NCBI GenBank assembly: GCA_944389295.1
Contig: CALXLV010000006.1
Coordinates: 1-64,000 of the forward strand
From: an uncultured Spirochaetaceae bacterium
Lineage (GTDB): Bacteria; Spirochaetota; Spirochaetia; Sphaerochaetales; Sphaerochaetaceae
Direction of reading: 5' to 3'
Length of the DNA stretch: 64,000 nucleotides
A model generated the notes under the pieces. That model did no database searches, was not told the origin of the DNA, and saw nothing but the letters and a program-made list of their open reading frames with translations. Below, one piece after another: positions 58,329-64,000 of the stretch; position 1 is the stretch's first letter; every line of letters begins with the position of its first letter. The translations under genes and the position numbers were made by a program.

Positions 58329-59057
58329 TCAGCGAAAATTTAATGATGAGAAGCCTGAGAGAGTCTCGACTGCAAGGTCTATGATCGTGCGGCTGAGGCG
58401 CTTCACAGTCTCATCCTCCAGAAAGGAGATGCCCTCTGCATCAAGTCCCGCAGCCCAGTTGATCGAATAGGCCACCGCAGCATTCCTTATTCCCGCCTCT
58501 CTCAGGAGCTCTGCCTCCGTCGCAAGCGTCATTCCCACGATGTCAGCGCCCATGCTTCGGAACGCCTCTATCTCGGCGGGAGTCTCAAGCCTCGGACCGT
58601 TTGTCGTGACGTATATCGTCTCCATGGGAAGGGAGTATCCGGCTTTCACCGCCGTACCGGCAAATGCAGCCTTGAGTTCCCTGTCGAAAGGCTGTACGAA
58701 GGGAGTATGCTGCACAGCACCCTCTCCCCCGTCAAAAAATGTGTTCTCGCGCCCGAATGCGAAATCTATGAAATCACGGACAAGTCCGAAGCGAGACGGG
58801 GACATGCGGCGAGTTATTGAACCGACAGCGTAGATGGAGATGACCGCATCGACTCCCAGTTCCCTCAGAGCCTCGACATTCGCCCTGTAGTTTATCCTGT
58901 GCGGAGGCAGGGAGTGGCCTGGCATATGGCGCGGCAGATATACGATGTCATCGATCACCGCGTACATCGACTGGCCGTACTTGTTCACGACCCACTTCAT
59001 TCCTTCCCGGAATCTCGCATCCTCATCTATTCCTGTTCCGCCTATTATCGCCTTCAA
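58329..59057 (-). CDS. mtnP: S-methyl-5'-thioadenosine phosphorylase
   Basis: A 242-residue phosphorylase that splits methylthioadenosine (MTA) into adenine and methylthioribose-1-phosphate. Family text includes IIGGTGI at the start, YLPRHMPGHSLPPHRINYRANVEALRELG near 40-68, VTTNGPRLETPAEIEAFRSMGADIVGMT near 146-173 and GLDAEGISF near 205. It starts 4 bp inside the end of mtnA. Confidence 0.95.
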   Translation of the reverse strand: MKAIIGGTGIDEDARFREGMKWVVNKYGQSMYAVIDDIVYLPRHMPGHSLPPHRINYRANVEALRELGVDAVISIYAVGSITRRMSPSRFGLVRDFIDFAFGRENTFFDGGEGAVQHTPFVQPFDRELKAAFAGTAVKAGYSLPMETIYVTTNGPRLETPAEIEAFRSMGADIVGMTLATEAELLREAGIRNAAVAYSINWAAGLDAEGISFLEDETVKRLSRTIIDLAVETLSGFSSLNFR

Positions 59058-59998
59058 AATATACCTCCATCCATGATGATTCCCGCAACCAGGCTGGGAT
59101 CAATTATATCAAAGCAGGGATAAAGCGCCGCAGCCTCATTCGCTGCAGTACGCTCGGAGCCCAAATGCTTCACGCTCTCTCCGTCCCTGTACTCTATCTT
59201 TATCTCATCAGCATTCCTCTCCGTGCCGAAGCCGAGAGAGAATGCATAGTAGGGAACGGAGTAGTAGGCCGCAGCAACAGCATTGGCCAGCGTTCCCGTC
59301 TTGTTCACAACGGTCCTGTCGCGGAGAACGAGATCCGCAGCCGTCATGTAAAGCTGTATCCTCCCCTCCCTCATGAAGTGGGCGCCCATGCCGTCAGTTA
59401 TCAGATAGCACTCGATGCCGAGCTCTCTCAGGCACGGCTCGGTGAGTCTTGCTCCCTGCAGATACGGCCTTGTCTCCGGGACATATACCGTCACCTTTTT
59501 TCCGTTCTTCATAGCCTTTGCCATTGAAAGCATGAACGTATGCTCCGGAAAGCATGTCGTGAGTATCCCCATTCCGTCCTCTATCAGCCCGGCTCCGATA
59601 TCGGAGATTCTGTCATAGAGAGCATCATAGCGCCTGAATACGGATGGGATGATCTCCTCCATATCCTCACCTGCCCTGTACCGCCTCATCACGCTCTCAA
59701 GCTCACGCTTCATCGTGGTGTTCGTAGGCCGTGCGGATGAGAGTTCTGCTGCAGCATCATCCAAAGCTGAGGGATCGGTCCTGCTTGTCAGGAGCACAGT
59801 GTTCAGGGCAGCCTCAAGCGGGCCTCCTCCCTGCGTGACCATCTCCTTTACTGCCCTCGCCGCCGCATGGTAGTCGGGGCAGAATACCTCTTCATGGGAA
59901 AACGGAAGCACACGGCGGTCCGTAATATAGACTCCGCCGTCAGCTATTCTCGATATGTTCTCATGACGGAGGATAGAGGGAAGGAGTTTTTCGATCAT
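59054..59998 (-). CDS. mtnA: S-methyl-5-thioribose-1-phosphate isomerase (eIF2B-like family)
   Basis: A 314-residue enzyme. Family features are GGPLEAALNTVL near 58, the active-site cysteine in GILTTCFPEH (Cys149) and TAADLVLRDRTVVNKTGTLANA with Asp222 in the usual place relative to the NKxGT block. The cysteine region (usual THCNxG) is diverged, so related eIF2B-type isomerases such as ribose-1,5-bisphosphate isomerase cannot be ruled out, but the 4-bp overlap with mtnP favours MtnA. Confidence 0.85.
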   Translation of the reverse strand: MIEKLLPSILRHENISRIADGGVYITDRRVLPFSHEEVFCPDYHAAARAVKEMVTQGGGPLEAALNTVLLTSRTDPSALDDAAAELSSARPTNTTMKRELESVMRRYRAGEDMEEIIPSVFRRYDALYDRISDIGAGLIEDGMGILTTCFPEHTFMLSMAKAMKNGKKVTVYVPETRPYLQGARLTEPCLRELGIECYLITDGMGAHFMREGRIQLYMTAADLVLRDRTVVNKTGTLANAVAAAYYSVPYYAFSLGFGTERNADEIKIEYRDGESVKHLGSERTAANEAAALYPCFDIIDPSLVAGIIMDGGIF

Positions 59999-60477
59999 TT
60001 CCAGAAATCCAGATGGTCACGCACGAGCAGAGAAAGAAGCTCCTCATCATCTGTCGGCCCCTCGATCACTATATCTTTCTGGCCGTGCGACACGACTTCT
60101 CTGGAAGAGAGCGAGAACGTGGGATTCTCCTCATGGTCGCCTGTAAACTTCAGCAGTTCCTTCTCTGTCGCTCCGAAAACGAGACGCCCTACATTGGTCC
60201 AGTAGAGCGCGCCGGTGCACATGCAGCACGGCTCAAAATTTGAGTAAAGCGTGCACTCATGGAGGAACTCCGGAGAGTACTTCTTCGCGGCTTTAAGCAG
60301 CAGCAGGGTCTCGGCATGGTAGGCGCTGCCGCCCTCGGTGAACGCGTTTCCCTGCTCCATCAGTATGTTCCCGTCCCTGTCGGCAAGAAGGGCGCCGAAG
60401 GGATGATTGCCTCTTTCCATTGCGTCATGAGCTATCTCCGCGGTGCGGAGAAGAAGTTTTCTGTCGATGTCATTCAT
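59995..60477 (-). CDS. Nucleoside/purine deaminase (tRNA-adenosine/guanine deaminase-like)
   Basis: A 160-residue zinc deaminase of the cytidine deaminase fold. Zinc and catalysis: HAE at 54-56 (Glu56 is the proton shuttle) and PCCMC at 83-87. The general pattern (MERGNHPFGALLADRDGN, EPCCMCTGALYWTNVGRLVFGATEKEL) is that of guanine deaminase or TadA-like enzymes. Location upstream of mtnA-mtnP with a 4-bp overlap hints at deamination of adenine, guanine or an MTA derivative in nucleoside salvage. The ATG at 60477 starts at the natural MNDIDRK. Confidence 0.85.
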   Translation of the reverse strand: MNDIDRKLLLRTAEIAHDAMERGNHPFGALLADRDGNILMEQGNAFTEGGSAYHAETLLLLKAAKKYSPEFLHECTLYSNFEPCCMCTGALYWTNVGRLVFGATEKELLKFTGDHEENPTFSLSSREVVSHGQKDIVIEGPTDDEELLSLLVRDHLDFWK

Positions 60478-60530
60478 ATGCCGATTGTAGCACAGATGCC
60501 AACAATCCATACAATCTCCACGCCGCTTGA

Positions 60531-60559
60531 TTGACCGCAGCTTTCCATATGGTTAGATT
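60531..60559 (+). promoter_or_regulatory. Promoter of the FKBP gene
   Basis: TTGACC (60531-60536), 17 bases, TAGATT (60554-60559). The leader is about 35 bases and includes GGGAG before the ATG. Confidence 0.7.
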
Positions 60560-60600
60560 TCTGATTGATTCTACAGAAAAAGGATGGCAAAGGGAGAAAA

Positions 60601-61947
60601 ATGAAGAGAATATCCACACTGGCCGTACTTCTTATAGCCGGTATGATGGTGTTTGCACAGGGAATACAGGAGCCTCAGGAAGGCGAAACGCTGGCAAAGG
60701 TCACGTCAGTCACCGCAGACGATCAGGGAACGTATATGATCGACACGATCCGCGAGAACGGAGAGAGAGTCATATTCACCGCCGCGGAAGGAAGCACCGC
60801 CACAGAGGACGGCTACGCGCTCTCAGACATAGCTGACGGAGACTACATACTCGTCCGCGACAACGGAATAATGACAATGTCGCTTCCTCCACAGATGCCG
60901 GTCTCATCGGTACGCGATGTGACGGAGGCAGTCGAGAAGGGACTTATAGAGTGGAACGCAGCGGCGCCTGCATCGCTTCCGGGAGTGGTAATCTCGATCG
61001 GAAACGTGGATGAGAATGATGTCGTCTCGGCATTCAACTACGCCTACGGATACCTCTCGATGAAGTCGCTTCTCACTCAGAACCTCTACCCCAGAGGCGG
61101 CTACTTCGCACGCGGAGTTATTGATGCCGCTGAGATCGGAAGCACCACCCCGCTTCTCTCCTCAGAGGAAATGCAGACAGCGCTCAACGACTTCATCACG
61201 AATGTATATAACGCCGGACTTCCCACCGACTACGGTGAGGTCATAGCCGATGAGGATGCGATAAAGGCGCTCGGAAAGCCTGAGTCCCTCGAGGACAGAT
61301 TCGGATACTCCTACGGCTACTTCACAGTGCTGAACCTCATCTACGGGGGCGTGGAGATAAGGGGACCGGAGTTCGCAGCAGGCGTGCTCACAGCTCTTTA
61401 CGGCGCCGAGCCGCTCTATACAGAGGAAGAGATGAACTCCTTCATCGATGCTTATATCGCTAAGCTCGAGGAGGATTACAGGGCATGGCTCGACGAGCTG
61501 ATGACGACCAATGCAGCAGAAGCCGAGAACTTCCTCGCCGACAATGCGGAAAGGCCTGAGGTCACAGTGCTTCCTTCGGGAGTGCAGATCGAGTTCATCA
61601 ACGACGATACGACAGAGGGAGCCTCCCCTGTGGCGACAGACACAGTCTCTCTTGACTACACACTCACGCTGATGGACGGCACCGTGATGGATCAGGGCGA
61701 TGATGTGACATTCTCACTCTCCACTCTCATTCCGGGATTCAGCGAGGCAGTGCAGCAGATGACGGTCGGCGATACGATCAGAGCATACATTCCGCCTGAG
61801 CTTGGATACGGCGAGAACGGAACTCCGACAATCGAACCCAACTCCCTGCTGATCTTCGATATAACTCTCAACAGCATCGCTGCTGAGGAAGCGGCACCTG
61901 TTGAAGAAGCAGCTCCAGCTGAGGAAACAGCTCCTGCTGAAGTATAA
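60601..61947 (+). CDS. Exported FKBP-type peptidyl-prolyl isomerase with duplicated N-terminal domains
   Basis: A 448-residue protein. Residues 1-19 are a signal peptide (STLAVLLIAGMMVFA); there is no lipobox. Two related helical segments follow, at about 140-202 (FNYAYGYLSMKSLL to MQTALNDFI) and 232-292 (FGYSYGYFTVLNLI to MNSFIDAYI), resembling the N-terminal dimerisation domain of Mip/FkpA but duplicated. The FKBP domain is 322-425 (SLDYTLTLMDG, IPGFSEAVQQMTVGD, AYIPPELGYGENG, NSLLIFDITL). The tail repeats EEAAPVEEAAPAEETAPAE. It folds proteins outside the inner membrane. AAGGGAG precedes the ATG. Confidence 0.9.
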   Translation: MKRISTLAVLLIAGMMVFAQGIQEPQEGETLAKVTSVTADDQGTYMIDTIRENGERVIFTAAEGSTATEDGYALSDIADGDYILVRDNGIMTMSLPPQMPVSSVRDVTEAVEKGLIEWNAAAPASLPGVVISIGNVDENDVVSAFNYAYGYLSMKSLLTQNLYPRGGYFARGVIDAAEIGSTTPLLSSEEMQTALNDFITNVYNAGLPTDYGEVIADEDAIKALGKPESLEDRFGYSYGYFTVLNLIYGGVEIRGPEFAAGVLTALYGAEPLYTEEEMNSFIDAYIAKLEEDYRAWLDELMTTNAAEAENFLADNAERPEVTVLPSGVQIEFINDDTTEGASPVATDTVSLDYTLTLMDGTVMDQGDDVTFSLSTLIPGFSEAVQQMTVGDTIRAYIPPELGYGENGTPTIEPNSLLIFDITLNSIAAEEAAPVEEAAPAEETAPAEV

Positions 61948-61968
61948 GAGAATAATGCAGTATTCAGG

Positions 61969-61990
61969 GGACCCGGCAACGGGTCCTTTT
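61969..61990 (+). terminator. Terminator of the FKBP gene
   Basis: GGACCCG and CGGGTCC with a GCAA loop, then TTTT. The following TATAAT of the next gene starts five bases later. Confidence 0.9.
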
Positions 61991-61994
61991 CATT

Positions 61995-62000
61995 TATAAT
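61995..62000 (+). promoter_or_regulatory. -10 box of the P-loop kinase gene (leaderless)
   Basis: Perfect TATAAT with a six-base gap to the ATG at 62007. No -35 match; the preceding terminator occupies that place. Confidence 0.5.
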
Positions 62001-62006
62001 TGGGCT

Positions 62007-62543
62007 ATGGTAATCCTTATCGGCGGCGCAACACACACTGGAAAGACGCTTCTGGCACAGAAGCTCCTTGAGAAATATCACTATCCCTATCTTTCTCTGG
62101 ATCATCTGAAAATGGGAATGATAAGAAGCGGGATGACTGAGCTGACTGTCAGTGATGATGACAGACTGACAGAGTTTCTCTGGCCGGCTGTCAGGGAGAT
62201 CATCAGGACAGTCATAGAGAACGGGCAGAACCTCATCATCGAAGGGTGCTATATTCCCGAAGGATGGGAAGATGATTTTGAAAAGCGCTATGCAGTGGAG
62301 ATCAGATACATCTGCCTTGCTATGACGGAAGATTATATAAAGCGATGCTGGAATGAGATCACATTCCACGCAGATGAAATAGAGAAGAGGATTGATACAT
62401 CGGGATACACTCCTGAGAGTCTCATCGAAGAGAACAGAAGGAATATCGGAATCTGCAGACGCCGCGGATACAGCTGCATCCAAATTGACGGTGAAAGCTA
62501 TCCTGACACACTCTCTCTGGCAGAGGAGGCTCTCAGAATATGA
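62007..62543 (+). CDS. Small P-loop kinase of unknown substrate
   Basis: A 178-residue protein. GGATHTGKTLLAQKL is the Walker A motif (residues 6-14 for the loop). The order of blocks (SLDHLKMGMIRSG near 30, NLIIEGCYIPEGWEDDF near 74) is like adenylate-kinase-fold enzymes such as 2-phosphoglycerate kinase or zeta-toxin-like small kinases. No substrate can be named. Its last 11 bases overlap the 3' end of the convergent YhcH-like gene. Confidence 0.7.
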   Translation: MVILIGGATHTGKTLLAQKLLEKYHYPYLSLDHLKMGMIRSGMTELTVSDDDRLTEFLWPAVREIIRTVIENGQNLIIEGCYIPEGWEDDFEKRYAVEIRYICLAMTEDYIKRCWNEITFHADEIEKRIDTSGYTPESLIEENRRNIGICRRRGYSCIQIDGESYPDTLSLAEEALRI

Positions 62544-62910
62544 ACCTCACAGCCTTGAAGTGTGAAGGAAGCGTGTATGCCACTCCCCTTTTCACAGCGG
62601 CATCGCCTGAGTAGATCAGAAAACGTCCCGGCTCCATCCTGAACACGCTGCCATCGGCGGAGACCAGCTCATCGCCTTCAAGGACTATCTCCATAAGAGT
62701 CTTTCCTTCGTGCCGTTCAGCCTCAAAGCCTTTGTCAGAGGAGAGATTCTCGTCGATTATATAGACGACACTGCTGTCCTCAGGGACGGTATAGCGCCCG
62801 GGGCCCTCGTCATAAGGCAGGGAGCGGTCCATCACACCGGTTATAACGCCGATTGCCGGAAACACTCCCTGATAGCTCTCAAGCTCGTCAAGCGTATCGA
62901 ATACGATCAT
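62533..62910 (-). CDS. YhcH/YjgK/YiaL family protein, diverged
   Basis: A 125-residue cupin-like protein of the DUF386 family (NanQ/EbgC type). GPGRYTVPEDSSVVYIIDE (about 46-64), FEAERHEGKTLMEIVLEG (about 72-89) and MEPGRFLIYSGDAAVKRGVA (about 101-120) keep family order. NanQ-type members are sugar anomerases that bind metal with histidines near FEaHrkYxDiQ and in the second half. Here the first pattern reads EAERHE and the second has AAVKRG where PxDAHmPG is usual, so the metal site may be changed. It starts one base after the kinase-like gene stop. Confidence 0.7.
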   Translation of the reverse strand: MIVFDTLDELESYQGVFPAIGVITGVMDRSLPYDEGPGRYTVPEDSSVVYIIDENLSSDKGFEAERHEGKTLMEIVLEGDELVSADGSVFRMEPGRFLIYSGDAAVKRGVAYTLPSHFKAVRFIF

Positions 62911-62911
62911 A

Positions 62912-63550
62912 CTAGAGCGCCGCCCTGTTCTTCTGCGCAAGCTCCGTGAAGTTGATTATCGCATCAACGCATCCATCGATGCCAAGAAGCGCGGAATCGA
63001 GAGAGAGCGAATATGTCCTGCACATTCCCCACTTCTGATCGGAGTAGTAGTTGTAGAAATTAGCGCGGCTCTTGTCATTCTTGAGGCAGACTTCCTCGGC
63101 GCTTCCCTTCGGAACATCATAGCTCTCCACCGCCCTCTTCACTCTCGCCTCAAGCGGAGCATGGATGAATACGGAGATCAGATCGGGGTCACCGCGGAGG
63201 ATGTAGTCCGCACATCTTCCGATAATGATGCACGAGCCGTTCTTCGCGACCTTCTTTATCGTGTTGGACTGGATCAGGAAAAGCTGGTCGTTCAGCGGCA
63301 TCTCATTGAAGCCGAGCGTGCCGGAAGTCATCGGATAGCTTCCCATGACGAGCGAATAGAGAAGCGATGAGGCCGGCTTCTCATCAGCATCCCTGAAAAG
63401 CTCCTCCGAATAACCGCTGTCCTTCGCGGCCATGGCAAGAAGTTCCTTGTCATAATACGGAATGCCGAGCCTCTCCGACAGCTTCTGGCCGACCATTCTT
63501 CCGCCAGAGCCGAACTGCCGTCCGATAGTGAAGATTACCCTTTTATCCAT
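62912..63550 (-). CDS. Cytidylate kinase-like family protein
   Basis: A 212-residue protein of the 'cytidylate kinase-like' family (AK-fold). The P-loop is TIGRQFGSGGRMVGQKLSERLG (residues 8-29, altered to GSGGR where GxxGxGKS/T is usual), followed by GIPYYDKELLAMAAKDSGYSEELF and IIIGRCADYILRGDPDLISVFIHAPLEAR near 110-138. Members are widespread in gut anaerobes and Treponema, and their substrate is unsettled. AGGAGG before the ATG and a TATAAT box at 63568-63573 support expression. It is followed after one base by the YhcH-like gene. Confidence 0.85.
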   Translation of the reverse strand: MDKRVIFTIGRQFGSGGRMVGQKLSERLGIPYYDKELLAMAAKDSGYSEELFRDADEKPASSLLYSLVMGSYPMTSGTLGFNEMPLNDQLFLIQSNTIKKVAKNGSCIIIGRCADYILRGDPDLISVFIHAPLEARVKRAVESYDVPKGSAEEVCLKNDKSRANFYNYYSDQKWGMCRTYSLSLDSALLGIDGCVDAIINFTELAQKNRAAL

Positions 63551-63567
63551 ACGCGCCTCCTGCTCTA

Positions 63568-63573
63568 ATTATA
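63568..63573 (-). promoter_or_regulatory. -10 box of the cytidylate kinase-like gene
   Basis: TATAAT on the minus strand; a -35-like TTGATG lies 19 bases upstream. The leader includes AGGAGG. Confidence 0.5.
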
Positions 63574-63623
63574 ATACAGAAAACGCGCTTTACATCAAAA
63601 ATCGACAGTATATGAAGGTATGT

Positions 63624-64000
63624 TCAGACACCTTCGGCCATATGCTCGAAGAGTATCTTCGCCCCGATGCATATCAGGATTATGCCCCCTGCAAGCTCAG
63701 CTTTCGATTTATAGCGGCATCCCGCTATCGAGCCGAGCTTCACCCCGGAAGCGGAGAGGAAGAATGTTATTACTCCGATGAACGCAACTGCCCAGTAGAT
63801 GTTGCCGTCGACAGCGGCGAGGGCAATGCCGGATGCCAGAGCATCGATGCTCGTGGCGACAGCGAGGGGGAACATCGAGCGCACAGAAAGCGACGGACTC
63901 TCCTCCTCTTCCTTCTTGGATCGCGATTCAGCGATCATCGAAATGCCGATGGCGGCAAGCAGCACGAAAGCTACCCAGTGATCGAACGCCTTGATGTAAT
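63624..64000 (-). CDS. mntP: Manganese efflux pump MntP, 3' part (partial)
   Basis: The frame stays open to the right edge; the visible 125 residues are the C-terminal two thirds of MntP. IKAFDHWVAFVLLAAIGISMI (the family DHW-AF-LL-IG block), VATSIDALASGIALA and GVITFFLSASGVKLG match. MntP is a six-helix membrane protein that expels manganese. The usual six-helix topology and two aspartate sites are visible in the second repeat. The gene probably begins about 190 bases beyond the window. Confidence 0.92.
   Translation of the reverse strand, partial: YIKAFDHWVAFVLLAAIGISMIAESRSKKEEEESPSLSVRSMFPLAVATSIDALASGIALAAVDGNIYWAVAFIGVITFFLSASGVKLGSIAGCRYKSKAELAGGIILICIGAKILFEHMAEGV

Noticed and set aside
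1..64000. CRISPR arrays, prophage, transposase or integrase genes
   Set aside because: No regularly spaced repeats with unique spacers and no protein with transposase, integrase or phage structural motifs were found in any frame.

Overview
This 64 kb window is chromosomal DNA of an anaerobic spirochaete, most likely a Spirochaetales lineage from an animal gut near Treponema/Sphaerochaeta. The first 112 bases are the 5' end of a 16S rRNA gene on the minus strand with a typical Spirochaetaceae start. Other support comes from a V-type ATPase operon instead of an F-type one, class III (oxygen-sensitive) ribonucleotide reductase, a 2[4Fe-4S] ferredoxin, spirochaete-style substrate-binding proteins with an AGGSGE-type mature end, and a GH120 xylosidase. 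Coding density is high, many genes overlap by 4 bp, and both window ends cut through genes.

Layout. 1-520: 16S start, its leader and two tandem rrn promoters. 521-11.75 kb (minus): a beta-CASP metallo-hydrolase, then a nine-gene V-type ATPase operon (stator coil-C-I-K-F-E-A-B-D) that runs without a break into a universal stress protein and a PtsN-type EIIA protein. 11.85-16.3 kb: tRNA-Pro(GGG), an iron-sulfur flavoprotein-like gene, and a divergent pair of solute-binding protein and GH120 beta-xylosidase. 16.3-19.5 kb (minus): nrdG-nrdD with two NrdR boxes between them; NrdD carries a fused C-terminal thioredoxin-like domain. 19.5-29.8 kb: ABC-F protein with a tiny upstream reading frame, two tandem thioesterases, topoisomerase III, MATE exporter, ferredoxin, xseA-xseB-purU, a pseudouridine synthase and a BI-1-type membrane protein. 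29.9-32.3 kb (plus): Y-family polymerase, YolD-like partner and peroxiredoxin. 32.3-40.8 kb (mostly minus): UPF0210 plus ACT-domain pair, PLC-like protein, AraC regulator, CDF transporter with a structured leader, YhbY, acyl-CoA synthetase, UPF0303 protein, and an AT-rich lipoprotein gene. 41.0-47.4 kb (minus): a complete phosphate regulon pstSCAB-phoU-phoB-phoR with Pho-box-like repeats. 47.7-53.1 kb (plus): GNAT, folC, Rqc2/NFACT, Memo-like protein and a membrane protein with a kinase-like but degenerate cytoplasmic half. 53.0-56.3 kb (minus): zinc-ribbon small protein, unknown protein, yicC, Cmk-like, rpoZ, miaA. 56.3-64 kb: AEC carrier, HTH protein, methylthioadenosine salvage operon, FKBP isomerase, small kinases, and the start-truncated mntP.

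Physiology suggested by the genes together: an anaerobe that maintains an ion gradient with a V-type ATPase, takes up oligosaccharides and hydrolyses xylo-oligosaccharides, controls dNTP synthesis through NrdR, and scavenges phosphate through Pho.

The most interesting signals are: a recurrent promoter arrangement in which a TATAAT-like -10 box lies only 6-9 nt before the start codon with no Shine-Dalgarno, implying leaderless mRNAs; a folded leader that can hide the ribosome site of the CDF gene; an ABC-F leader peptide; the V-ATPase/Usp/EIIA operon; and the degenerate-kinase membrane protein. No CRISPR array, prophage or insertion sequence was seen.
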